Assembly (NCBI RefSeq): GCF_000716335.1 | Contig: NZ_KL591010.1 | Location: 81,663 to 133,082 of the forward strand | Source of the DNA: Streptomyces sp. NRRL S-118 | GTDB lineage: Bacteria > Actinomycetota > Actinomycetes > Streptomycetales > Streptomycetaceae | DNA length: 51,420 nt | Direction: 5' to 3' | Part shown: one piece after another, positions 43,772-51,420 of the stretch | Numbering within the stretch: the stretch's first letter is position 1 | Layout: every line of letters starts with the position of its first letter | The notes under the pieces: generated by a model | What the model was told of the DNA's origin: nothing | What the model saw: the letters and a program-made list of their open reading frames with translations, nothing else | Databases searched by the model: none | Translations under genes and position numbers: made by a program

Positions 43772-44962
43772 GTGGCGACCGCGACAACGCCGACCCCGGC
43801 CGAGGCAGTGGACTGGCCGCGGGTCACCCGTGAGGTCGCCGACGACCTCGCCGTGGACGCGTCCGTACGCGACCGGGCGGGCGGACCACCGTTCGACGAG
43901 GCCGCCCGGCTGCGAGAGGCCGGTCTGCCGGCACTGCTCACGCCGCCCGCTCCGGACGGTACCGGCGACCCCGGCGCGGCCTGGCGGTCCGCCTGCGCCA
44001 CCGTGAGGGAGCTGTCCGCGGCCGACGGGTCCATCGGCGAACTCCTCGCCCACCACTGCGTCCTGGCCTGGAGCGCCCGGTTCCTCGGCGCGCCCGCGGA
44101 GCCCTTCGAGCGGCGGATCGCGGAGGACCGGTGGCTCCTCGCCGGGGGCATCGAGCTCCCGGAGGCGGAGGCGGGGCCCGGCCTCACCGCCGAGCCGGGC
44201 GGGAACGGCGGCTACGTGCTGCGCGGGCGCCGCGGCTTCGACGCCGGCGTGACCGTCGCCGACCGGCTGGTCGTGGGCGCCCGGTGCACCCGTACCGGCG
44301 ACCTGCTCGTCGTTCTGGTGGATCCCGCGCACCCCGGTGTGTGCGCCGAACCCGCCGGCGACCGCGTCGGGCAGCGCCTCACCGGCAGCGGGACCGTCGG
44401 CTTCGACGACGTCCCGGCCGGCGCGGACGACGTCCTGGGCGCCGTGCCGCGCGACGAGCACGCCGTCGCGCCGTGCACCGCCCTCGCCCCGCTCGCACTG
44501 CGGCTGATGCTGACGCAGGTCGCCCTGGGCGTCGCCGAGGGGGCGCTGGCCGAGGCCCGTGACGTCAGCCGCGCCGCGCAGGCCGCGCGGCCGTCCGGGA
44601 CGGACGCCGAGGACCCCTACCTCCTCCTCGCCTACGGGGAGCTCGCGACGGCCGCCCACACCGCGGCGGCCGTCGTCGAGCGGGCGACCGACGCCCTGGC
44701 GCGCGGTCTGGGCGCGGGGGCCGGACTCGACGTGGACGGGCACGCCGGCATCGCCGTGCTCGTCGCCGCGGCGGAGGCGGTCACCAGCCGGTCCGCCGTG
44801 CACATCACCACCCGGGTCCTCGAACTCACCGACGGGGCGGGGTTCGACCGCTTCTGGCGCAACGCGCGCGTGCTGACCGCGCACACGTCCTCCGCCCGCA
44901 GACTGCGCGAGGTGGGCGACCACTACCTCAACGGGACGCTCCCCCGTCTGCCGCGCCTGTGA
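43772..44962 (+). CDS. Acyl-CoA dehydrogenase-fold flavoprotein (SfnB/DszC-like)
   Basis: 396-residue protein of the acyl-CoA dehydrogenase superfamily in the SfnB/DszC-like branch used in sulfur-compound oxidation. Visible features are an all-alpha N-terminus with GSIGELLAHHCVLAW, the middle beta domain starting YVLRGRRGFDAGVTVADRLV, and the C-terminal helical bundle with GFDRFWRNARVLTAHTSSAR (the family's RDxRxxTxHD-like segment). The usual catalytic Glu is not seen, as in monooxygenase members. GTG 43772 follows GAGGTGAGC. Position right after the operator palindrome suggests inducible control, perhaps in sulfur limitation. Confidence 0.8.
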   Translation: MATATTPTPAEAVDWPRVTREVADDLAVDASVRDRAGGPPFDEAARLREAGLPALLTPPAPDGTGDPGAAWRSACATVRELSAADGSIGELLAHHCVLAWSARFLGAPAEPFERRIAEDRWLLAGGIELPEAEAGPGLTAEPGGNGGYVLRGRRGFDAGVTVADRLVVGARCTRTGDLLVVLVDPAHPGVCAEPAGDRVGQRLTGSGTVGFDDVPAGADDVLGAVPRDEHAVAPCTALAPLALRLMLTQVALGVAEGALAEARDVSRAAQAARPSGTDAEDPYLLLAYGELATAAHTAAAVVERATDALARGLGAGAGLDVDGHAGIAVLVAAAEAVTSRSAVHITTRVLELTDGAGFDRFWRNARVLTAHTSSARRLREVGDHYLNGTLPRLPRL

Positions 44963-44986
44963 CCACGGGCGGCCGCGGTGGCCGGT

Positions 44987-46351
44987 TCACCTCAGCGGGC
45001 AGCCGGCCAGGAGCGCGGCCGGGTCCGCGGCGGGGTCCCTGAGGACCGTACGGGAGGCGGGTGGGCGCACACCGCGGCCCAGCCAGTCCTCCAGCGCCGT
45101 GAACGCCGCACGGTGGCACGGCACGAGCGGGCGCAGCCGCTCCGGGAAGGCGTCCACCAGGGAGTCGGTGTGCGTGCCGCCCTCGATGCGGTAGTACCGG
45201 TGCAGGCCGCCGCGCCCGGCGTCGCGCACCATGCGGGCGTACACGTCGGAGTCCCGGCCGATCGGCAGCAGCACGTCGAGCGTGCCGTGGAGGGTGAGCA
45301 GCGGTTTGCCGATGCGGCCGGTCAGCGCGATCCGCTCCACGGCGCGGTGGACCTCCGCGGGCCGGGCCGCCCAGTCGTAGTCGGCGTCCGCCCCGGTGTG
45401 GCCCGGGTCGAACTCCTCGCGGTGGACGCGCTGGGTGAGGGCCCAGTAGTACGTGTGGTGGTACGGCCAGAGGAACTCGGAGCCGGACGGGTAGCCGGCG
45501 GCATGCATCGCGTCGCGAGCCGCTCCGGCTGCCGGCCCGCCCGCGGCGTACACCGGGTAGTGGCGCAGCGCGGGGGGCAGGAAGGTGAAGAGGTTCGGGC
45601 CGTCGGCCCGCCACAGGACGCCTTCCCAGTCCACGCCGCCGTCGTACAGCTCCGGGTGGTTCTCCAGCTGCCAGCGCACGAGGTAGCCGCCGTTGGAGAT
45701 GCCGGTCGCGAGGGTGCGGGCGGGCGGGCGGTGGTAATGCCGGGCGACGACGGCGCGGGCGGCCCGGGTGAGCTGGGTGAGGCGGGCGTTCCACTCGGCG
45801 ACGGCGTCGCCCGGCGCGCGTCCGTCTCCGGGGAAGGCGGCGGAGGTGTTGCCCTTGTCGGTGGCGGCGAAGGCGTAGCCGCGGGCCAGGACCCAGTCGG
45901 CGATGGCGCGGTCGTTGGCGTACTGCTCGCGGTTGCCGGGCGTGCCCGAGACGACCAGCCCGCCGTTCCACCGGTCGGGCAGCCGGATGACGAACTGGGA
46001 GTCGTGCCGCCAGCCGTGGTTGGTGTTGGTGGTGGAAGTGTCCGGGAACCAGCCGTCGATCTGGACGCCGGGTACGCCGCTGGGGACGGGCAGGTCCCCG
46101 GGGGTGAGCCCGGCCCAGTCCGCCGGGTCGGTGTGGCCCGAGCCCACCGTGCCGGCGGTGGTCAGCTCGTCCAGGCAGGCCGTCTCCTGGTGGCCGGCGC
46201 CGGGAACCCTCAGGGACGCGGCTTTTGCGCACCGGCCCCGCGGGGCGTCCGGTGCGGCCGGTGCCGCCGGTGCGGCGCCGAGGGTCAGGACCGCCAGGGT
46301 GAACGCCGCGAGGGCGGCGCGGCCTCTCGTGGCTCGCGTGGGCGGGAACAT
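44987..46351 (-). CDS. Secreted alpha/beta hydrolase, tannase / hydroxybutyrate-oligomer-hydrolase-like
   Basis: 454-residue exported esterase-like enzyme. The signal peptide is RGRAALAAFTLAVLTLGAA with an APA-A-type cleavage site. The nucleophile elbow is LATGISNGGYLVRWQL (GxSxG), an early oxyanion region is RWNGGLVVSGTPGNREQYAN, and the late LEGGTHTDSLVDAF-like RYYRIEGGTHTDSL segment carries the catalytic His. Pairs of Cys residues (C41-type and C449-type) probably form disulfides. ATG 46351 follows GGAGGTGC. Substrate could be a polyester or aromatic ester. It is convergent with the flavoprotein gene. Confidence 0.82.
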   Translation of the reverse strand: MFPPTRATRGRAALAAFTLAVLTLGAAPAAPAAPDAPRGRCAKAASLRVPGAGHQETACLDELTTAGTVGSGHTDPADWAGLTPGDLPVPSGVPGVQIDGWFPDTSTTNTNHGWRHDSQFVIRLPDRWNGGLVVSGTPGNREQYANDRAIADWVLARGYAFAATDKGNTSAAFPGDGRAPGDAVAEWNARLTQLTRAARAVVARHYHRPPARTLATGISNGGYLVRWQLENHPELYDGGVDWEGVLWRADGPNLFTFLPPALRHYPVYAAGGPAAGAARDAMHAAGYPSGSEFLWPYHHTYYWALTQRVHREEFDPGHTGADADYDWAARPAEVHRAVERIALTGRIGKPLLTLHGTLDVLLPIGRDSDVYARMVRDAGRGGLHRYYRIEGGTHTDSLVDAFPERLRPLVPCHRAAFTALEDWLGRGVRPPASRTVLRDPAADPAALLAGCPLR

Positions 46352-46535
46352 CAGCACCTCCGGGTTCGATGTGCGCGACGACCGGAGGCTAGGCCCGTAC
46401 GACGGCCGCGGACATGGCCGCGCACGCCATGGCCGGGACGCCCGGAACGTGGGGCGCCACCATGACGGGTACGGCGGGCGTTCCTGGGGACTCGCATCTC
46501 CCGGGACACGCACGAGCGCAGCCGAAGGAGGTGCC

Positions 46536-47312
46536 ATGACCGTACGGGCACCCGCACTGCGGGCGGTGCGCGCCGTGGTCCTCGACACCGACGGGGTCGT
46601 CACCGACTCGGCCGCGGTGCACGCGGCGGCCTGGAAGGAGGCCTTCGACGCGTTCCTGGCCGCAGGGCCGCCGGGGGACCCCGCGCGGCGCCGCCCCTTC
46701 GACCCCGGTGAGGACTACCTGCGGTACGTGGACGGCCGGTCGCGCCTCGACGGGGCGGCGTCGTTCCTCGCGTCGCGGGGGCTGCGCGTACCGCCGGAGG
46801 AGGTGGAGCGGGTGGCCGCCGAGAAGGAGCGGCTGTTCACGCGGCGGCTGCGGGAGGGTGGCGTGGCCGCCTACCCGGGCACGGTGCGGCTGCTGCGGGT
46901 CCTGCGCCGGGACGGGGTCCCGTCGGCTGCCGCCTCCGCTTCCCGGCACGCCCGTGAGGTGCTCGCCTCCGCGGGGGTGCTGGAGTGGTTCGGCGCGGTG
47001 GTCGACGGCGTCGAGGCGGCCCGGCTGCGGCTGCCCGGCAAGCCCGACCCGGCGCTGTTCCTGGAGGCGGCCCGCCGCCTCGGGGTGCCTCCCGGCCGGT
47101 GCGCGGTCGTGGAGGACGCGCTGCCGGGGGTCGAGGCGGGGCGGCGCGGCGGCTTCGGCCTGGTCGTGGGCGTGGACCGCGCGGCGGGCCCGGGAACGGG
47201 CGAGGCGCTGCGGCGCGCGGGCGCCGGTCTCGTCGTGCGGGACCTCGCCGAGCTGCTGACCGGGACCCCGGCGGCGGGCGGCGCGGGAGCGGAGCGGGAG
47301 GCACGCCCGTGA
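46536..47312 (+). CDS. HAD-family beta-phosphoglucomutase-like enzyme
   Basis: 258-residue HAD phosphatase-like protein. Motif I is AVVLDTDGVVTDS (nucleophile D17 and acid/base D19), motif III lies in LRLPGKPDPALFLEAA and motif IV in GRCAVVEDALPGVEAG. The helical cap (residues ~25-110) is of the size found in beta-phosphoglucomutase. It is followed with a GTGA overlap by a GH65 phosphorylase. The mutase would convert the beta-glucose 1-phosphate it releases into glucose 6-phosphate. ATG 46536 follows GAAGGAGG. Confidence 0.9.
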   Translation: MTVRAPALRAVRAVVLDTDGVVTDSAAVHAAAWKEAFDAFLAAGPPGDPARRRPFDPGEDYLRYVDGRSRLDGAASFLASRGLRVPPEEVERVAAEKERLFTRRLREGGVAAYPGTVRLLRVLRRDGVPSAAASASRHAREVLASAGVLEWFGAVVDGVEAARLRLPGKPDPALFLEAARRLGVPPGRCAVVEDALPGVEAGRRGGFGLVVGVDRAAGPGTGEALRRAGAGLVVRDLAELLTGTPAAGGAGAEREARP

Positions 47313-49705
47313 CGCGGACCGACTGGACGTGGGTGTACGAGGGGTACGCGCCCGAACGGGAGAGCCTGCGGGAGTCCCTGTGCACCCTCGGCAACGGCTA
47401 CTTCGCCACCCGGGGAGCCGCCAGCGAGTGCGCCGCGGACGGCGTCCACTACCCGGGTACGTACGTGGCCGGCTGCTACAACCGGCTGACCTCCACCGTC
47501 GCGGGCCGCCAGGTGGAGAACGAGGACCTGGTGAACCTGCCGAACTGGCTGGTACTGCGGTACCGGGTGAACGGCGGGGGACGGCCCGGCCCGTGGCTGA
47601 CCCCGGGCGGCAGGAGCATGGTCCACCACCAGCAGACCCTCGACCTGGGGCAGGGCACGCTGGAGCGGGTCACCCGGTACGAGGACGACCAGGGGCGCCG
47701 GCTGGCCGTGCGCCAGCACCGGCTGGTGCACATGGCGGACCCGCACCTGGCGGCGCTGCGCACGGTCTTCTCCGCGGAGAACTGGGCCGGGACGCTGGAG
47801 GTGGAGGCCGCCCTCGACGGTTCGGTCGAGAACACGGGCGTGGCCCGGTACCGGCAGCTGGCCACCCGGCACCTCATCCACGTCCACACGGGCGACGCGG
47901 CCCCGGACACGGTGTGGCTGCGCTGCCGCACCAGCACGTCCGACATCCGCGTCGGCATGGCATCGCGCACCACCGCGCCGGTGGACGGCGTCTCCTCCCA
48001 CCCGGGCAGGCGGGCCGTGCAGCGCTTCCGGCTGGAGCTGGAGCCGGGGCGCGCGGCCGTGGTGGACAAGACGGTCGCCCTGCACACCTCGCACGACCCC
48101 GCGATCAGCGACCCGCTGCACGCGGCCGTGGACCGGGTGGGGCGCGCGGGCCCGTTCGAGACGCTGCTGTCGTCCCACCGGGCCGCCTGGCAGCAGCTGT
48201 GGCGGCGGGCCGAGCTGGAGGTGGCCGACGAGGCGGGGCGGATCCTGCGGCTGCACCTGTTCCACGTGCTGCAGACGCTGTCGCCGCACACCGCCGACCT
48301 GGACGTCGGGGTCCCGGCGCGCGGGCTGCACGGCGAGGCGTACCGGGGGCACATCTTCTGGGACGAGCTGTTCGTGCTGCCGTATCTGAATTTGCACTTC
48401 CCGGAGGTGTCGCGGGCGCTGCTGACCTACCGGCACCGGCGGCTGGAGCGGGCGCGCTTCGCCGCCCTGGACGAGGGCTGCACCGGGGCGATGTACCCGT
48501 GGCAGAGCGGCAGCGACGGCCGCGAGGAGGCGCAGCGACTGCACCTCAACCCCCGCTCGGGGCGCTGGGTGCCGGACCACTCGCACCTCCAGCACCACGT
48601 CGGCTCGGCGATCGCGTACAACGTGTGGCAGTACTGCGAGGCGAGCGGCGACGACGAGTTCCTGCACACCAAGGGCGCGGAGATGCTGCTCCAGATCGCC
48701 CGCTTCTACGCGTGCCGCGCCACCCACGACCCGGTGCTGGGCCGCTACCGCATCCGCGGGGTCGTCGGCCCGGACGAGTACCACGACGCCTACCCGGGGG
48801 CCGTCGAGCCGGGCCTGGACGACAACGCGTACACCAACGTCACGGCCGCCTGGGTGCTGGGCCACACGCTGGACCTGCTGCGCTCGCTGCCCGAGCCGCG
48901 GCGCCGGGAGCTGGTGGAGCGCACCGGGCTGCACCACAGCGAGCTGGAGCTGTGGGAGGACGTGTCCCGGATGCTGCACGTGCCGTTCCACGACGGGGTG
49001 ATCAGCCAGTTCGAGGGGTTCGGCGAGCTGGCGGAGTTCGACTGGGAGGGGCACCGCCGCCGGTTCGGGGACATCCGCCGGCTGGACCGGATCCTGGAGG
49101 CGGAGGGTGACAGCGTCAACCGCTACAAGGTGTCCAAGCAGGCGGACGTGCTGATGCTGGGCTACCTGTTCTCCCCGGCCGAGCTGCGCGCCCTGTTCAG
49201 CCGCCTCGGCTACGTCCTGGACGAGGAGATGTGGCGCCGGACCGTGGACTACTACCTGCACCGCACCAGCCACGGCTCGACGCTCAGCGGTCTGGTGCAC
49301 GGCTGGGTGCTGGCGCGGGTGCGGCGGTCGGAGGCGTGGCGGTTCTGCCAGGAGGCGCTGGAGGGCGACATCGCCGACGTGCAGGGCGGGACCACCGGCG
49401 AGGGCATCCACCTGGGCGCGATGGCGGGCACCCTGGACCTCGTCCAGCGCGGGCTGACCGGCCTGGAGACCCGCGGCGGCGCCCTGCGGCTCGACCCGGT
49501 GCCGCTCCCGGAGCTGTCCGAGTTCTGCTTCACGCTGCGCTACCGGGGCCACTGGGGCGTACGGCTGCGGGCGGCGCCCGGAGGCATGCACATCGCGGTG
49601 CCCGACTCGGGCCGGGACCCGATCGACGTCGAGCTGCCGGGGCGGGCGGTGCTGATCGAGCCCGGCGAGGAGCGTGAGCTGCCGCTGCCGGCGGTGGAGT
49701 ACTGA
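47309..49705 (+). CDS. Glycoside hydrolase family 65 phosphorylase (trehalose/maltose-type)
   Basis: 798-residue GH65 enzyme with inverting phosphorolysis of an alpha-glucoside such as trehalose, maltose or kojibiose to beta-glucose 1-phosphate. The catalytic acid is E490 in GVVGPDEYHDAYPG. Other landmarks are SLCTLGNGYFATRGAASECA at the start, FWDELFVLPYLNLHFPE, YPWQSGSDGREEAQ and NRYKVSKQADVLMLGYLF, HGSTLSGLVHGWVLA. The N-terminal domain matches the beta-sandwich of the family. GTG 47309 overlaps the mutase gene, so the two products are made together. The exact disaccharide cannot be read from the sequence. Confidence 0.93.
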   Translation: MTRTDWTWVYEGYAPERESLRESLCTLGNGYFATRGAASECAADGVHYPGTYVAGCYNRLTSTVAGRQVENEDLVNLPNWLVLRYRVNGGGRPGPWLTPGGRSMVHHQQTLDLGQGTLERVTRYEDDQGRRLAVRQHRLVHMADPHLAALRTVFSAENWAGTLEVEAALDGSVENTGVARYRQLATRHLIHVHTGDAAPDTVWLRCRTSTSDIRVGMASRTTAPVDGVSSHPGRRAVQRFRLELEPGRAAVVDKTVALHTSHDPAISDPLHAAVDRVGRAGPFETLLSSHRAAWQQLWRRAELEVADEAGRILRLHLFHVLQTLSPHTADLDVGVPARGLHGEAYRGHIFWDELFVLPYLNLHFPEVSRALLTYRHRRLERARFAALDEGCTGAMYPWQSGSDGREEAQRLHLNPRSGRWVPDHSHLQHHVGSAIAYNVWQYCEASGDDEFLHTKGAEMLLQIARFYACRATHDPVLGRYRIRGVVGPDEYHDAYPGAVEPGLDDNAYTNVTAAWVLGHTLDLLRSLPEPRRRELVERTGLHHSELELWEDVSRMLHVPFHDGVISQFEGFGELAEFDWEGHRRRFGDIRRLDRILEAEGDSVNRYKVSKQADVLMLGYLFSPAELRALFSRLGYVLDEEMWRRTVDYYLHRTSHGSTLSGLVHGWVLARVRRSEAWRFCQEALEGDIADVQGGTTGEGIHLGAMAGTLDLVQRGLTGLETRGGALRLDPVPLPELSEFCFTLRYRGHWGVRLRAAPGGMHIAVPDSGRDPIDVELPGRAVLIEPGEERELPLPAVEY

Positions 49706-50265
49706 AGGGTATTGCGGAAGCCTGGGAGAGGTGACGCAGCCCCTCGCCGCACCGCCGCCCCTCCCTCCGGTGATCGCCGTGCCCCGGTTGATCAGGTGCA
49801 TCGCCCCCAGCGCCTCGCTACGGGCGGCGGCCATCCGTCGACCGGCCGGCATCGACACCGCGCAGGGAGAGAAGGATCAGCAGCGCGAAGGCTGCGAATG
49901 CGGCGCCCGTGCGTGCGTAGTTGAACGCCTCCAGCGGGCCAGGATCTCGGCGTGATCGGCGGGTGCCGAGGTGGCCGCCCACTGCTTGATGCGGCCGTTG
50001 ATGGGGACGATGCCGAGACGGGTGATCAGGAAGGAGGCCAGGGCAAGGAGCCCCGCCCCTCCGGCCAGCCACCGTGAGACGCCCCGCGTCATGACGGTGA
50101 GCGCGAGGGCGCTGAGTGGACGAGGCGGCGACATGGCTACGGACCGCCACACTCGCCCTCCTGAGGTCCGGCTGAGGGACCCGGCACCTTCGAGCGTGTT
50201 GCGGAAGTCCGCGAGAGGGGCTGCGAGAGGTGGCGCGGCACCTCGCACACGAGATTGCGGGCGGG
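49706..50265. other. Gene-poor stretch with a pseudogene and flanking similar repeats
   Basis: Apart from the DUF1772 relic at 49818-50098 no gene is seen. Two diverged copies of a motif beginning TTGCGGAAG and running into GAGAGGTG(A/G)CGC flank it, at 49712-49740 and 50201-50240, in direct orientation. Confidence 0.5.
49818..50098 (-). pseudogene. DUF1772 (anthrone-oxygenase-like) membrane protein, truncated and frameshifted
   Basis: The minus strand reads LAGGAGLLALASFLITRLGI, VPINGRIKQWAATSAPADHA and EILARW in one frame, then FNYARTGAAFAAFALLILLS in the next. A single missing G (TGGAGGCG where TGGGAGGCG would give W-E-A) near 49943 joins the two in the normal DUF1772 order. The first roughly 60 residues of the family are also missing. 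So the gene is broken at least twice, unless the one-base gap is a sequencing error, which would still leave the truncation. Confidence 0.75.
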
Positions 50266-51006
50266 TCAGAGGCGGTGGGCCCGCTCGCGGGTGTGCATGT
50301 CGTGGTGGGCGTACTCCGCCTCGACCCTGCGGCCGGTGACCCGGCTCGGCGTGACGGCCGTCCAGCGGGCGTTCTCCCCGTCCGCCCACGGGGTGCGGAA
50401 CGCCTGGCGGTCGAGGCGCCGTACGGCCTCCGGGTCGGTGACCGGGTGTGGCTCGCCGACCACGAGGACGGTCCAGCCGCGGCCCATCACGTCGTCCATG
50501 TGGTCGACCTCGAACGCCACCTCCCTGCCCCGGCCCGTGGGGGCGAGGGCGTCGGGCGGGGTCCGGAACACCACGTCACCGCCGTCGACGACGTAGGTGA
50601 CCGGGACGATCGCCGGGTGGTCGTGGCTCGTCACGGCGACCCGTCCGACACCGTGCGTGCCGAGGAGCGCACTGCACTCGTCGAGGCCCAGCTCCACCAT
50701 GTGCGGACGGCCTGCGGGGGCCCCGGCGCCGGGCGGCAGGTCGACCGTGCCGCCCTCCAGCTCGATGACGCTGGTCTCCAGGGCGTCGGCGAGTCTCAGG
50801 AGGAAGCCGATGCCGGGGGTGGCGGGCTGTTCCTCCAGGTACTGGATGTAGCCGGGTGCGGAGCCCGAGCGGAGGGCGACCTCTTCGCGGGTGAGGCCGA
50901 GCTGCCGGCGGCGGGCGGCGACGCGGCGGCCGATGTCCCCGCAGCAGTGGCCGTGGTCTCCGGGGCCCTGGTCTCCGGGGCTCTGCAGGAGCGGTCGGTC
51001 GGACAT
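50266..51006 (-). CDS. XRE helix-turn-helix fused to a pyridoxamine-5'-phosphate-oxidase-like domain
   Basis: 246-residue two-domain protein. Residues ~22-80 are an XRE-type HTH (DIGRRVAARRRQLGLTREEV, SAPGYIQYLEE, LLRLADALETSVIELEGG). Residues ~100-240 form an FMN-binding split-barrel (ECSALLGTHGVGRVAVTSHD, PVTYVVDGGDVVFRT and EVDHMDDVMGRGWTVLVVGE). Such proteins are common in actinobacteria and may sense flavin or redox state. It starts at ATG 51006. It lies downstream of ctaD on the same strand but 72 bp away. Confidence 0.9.
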   Translation of the reverse strand: MSDRPLLQSPGDQGPGDHGHCCGDIGRRVAARRRQLGLTREEVALRSGSAPGYIQYLEEQPATPGIGFLLRLADALETSVIELEGGTVDLPPGAGAPAGRPHMVELGLDECSALLGTHGVGRVAVTSHDHPAIVPVTYVVDGGDVVFRTPPDALAPTGRGREVAFEVDHMDDVMGRGWTVLVVGEPHPVTDPEAVRRLDRQAFRTPWADGENARWTAVTPSRVTGRRVEAEYAHHDMHTRERAHRL

Positions 51007-51078
51007 GAGGCACCGTCCCCTCGGTCGAAGGGCACCATCTCCCCACGGTAGCCACCGGCGCGCGCGGGCGCACGCGTG

Positions 51079-51420
51079 CTACTGCTCGCCCGGGCCCGGT
51101 TCCACGACGTCACGGCGGCGGCCGGGCGTCTCGACCCGCTCGAGCAGGGCGATCTCGGGGTGGTGCAGGTCGAAGGCGGGCGATTCGGAGCGGATCCTCG
51201 GCAGGGTCGTGAAGTTGTGGCGGGGCGGCGGGCAGGAGGTCGCCCACTCCAGGGAGCGTCCGTACCCCCACGGATCGTCGGTGCCGACCGGTGTGCCGTG
51301 CCGCGCGGTCCGCCATACGTTGTAGAGGAACGGCAGGGTCGACAGGCCGAGCAGGAACGAGCCGATCGACGACGCCATGTTCAGGGCCGTGAACCCGTCG
51401 GCGGCGAGGTAGTCGGCGTA
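51079..51420 (-). CDS. ctaD: Cytochrome c oxidase subunit I, C-terminal 113 residues, cut by window end
   Basis: Reverse strand opens at the window edge with [20 protein letters not shown], runs through the final helix [15 protein letters not shown] and the highly conserved [20 protein letters not shown] and [16 protein letters not shown], and ends after [13 protein letters not shown] at a TAG. These are the C-terminal hallmarks of actinobacterial CtaD. Downstream lies the XRE/PNPOx gene, not ctaF, so this too is outside the ctaCDFE operon. The left window end lacks exactly this part of CtaD; joining the two would leave a gap of about ten codons. Confidence 0.95.
   Translation of the reverse strand, partial: YADYLAADGFTALNMASSIGSFLLGLSTLPFLYNVWRTARHGTPVGTDDPWGYGRSLEWATSCPPPRHNFTTLPRIRSESPAFDLHHPEIALLERVETPGRRRDVVEPGPGEQ

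Noticed and set aside
46871..49858. A 995-codon minus-strand open frame
   Set aside because: It lies antisense to the mutase and GH65 genes, has no ribosome site, is His/Gln/Val-rich without domains, and is explained by high third-position GC of the real genes.

Overview
The window is very GC-rich actinobacterial DNA, almost certainly from Streptomyces. Strong third-position GC bias, many GTG starts, ATGA/GTGA gene overlaps, and families such as the SPW-repeat protein, Rieske/DUF2231 protein, streptogrisin with a chitin-binding module, baeRF and SigE-type sigma factors all point that way. No rRNA, complete tRNA, CRISPR array or intact insertion sequence was seen. Both window ends lie inside a cytochrome c oxidase subunit I gene (ctaD) in the same orientation: the left end holds codons from the start to about residue 444, and the right end holds the C-terminal 113 residues.

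Left arm (1-11.5 kb): partial ctaD; a minus-strand redox/stress group (SPW membrane protein, Rieske/DUF2231 protein, hemerythrin, CBS protein); a secreted serine hydrolase; a pyruvyltransferase/FAD-oxidoreductase operon; a PAP2 phosphatase; a SnoaL-like protein; and a small GlsB/YeaQ-type membrane protein.

Centre (11.68-25.54 kb): one tightly packed plus-strand operon that is a complete phosphonate antibiotic gene set. Gene content and order match, as I recall them, the dehydrophos genes dhpA-dhpK of Streptomyces luridus. PEP mutase, phosphonopyruvate decarboxylase and a metal-dependent alcohol dehydrogenase would make 2-hydroxyethylphosphonate. A TauD-type dioxygenase, a glycerate-kinase homologue, an Ldh2-type dehydrogenase and an aminotransferase would convert it towards phospho-serine phosphonate. 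A PLP/GNAT fusion and a second FemAB/GNAT protein would eliminate phosphate and add amino acids from aminoacyl-tRNA. An O-methyltransferase and an AspH-type oxygenase would finish a methylated vinyl-phosphonate peptide. An MFS exporter ends the operon. Two paralogous sodium/solute symporters (one with a DUF3311 partner) of a monocarboxylate-type family lie directly downstream.

Right arm (29-51.4 kb): a SigE-type sigma factor with a one-TM partner; a DUF1360 region; an Lrp-controlled EamA exporter/aminotransferase locus; a baeRF protein; a PEBP protein; a P450; a LysR/streptogrisin pseudogene junction; a GST-like protein; a PASTA protein; an Rrf2 regulator; an AbiEii-type nucleotidyltransferase with an unknown partner; an acyl-CoA-dehydrogenase-fold flavoprotein behind a near-perfect palindrome; a secreted esterase; a beta-phosphoglucomutase/GH65 phosphorylase pair; a frameshifted DUF1772 relic; an XRE/PNPOx protein; and the C-terminus of ctaD. 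All functions are inferred from motifs and gene order; no database search was possible.
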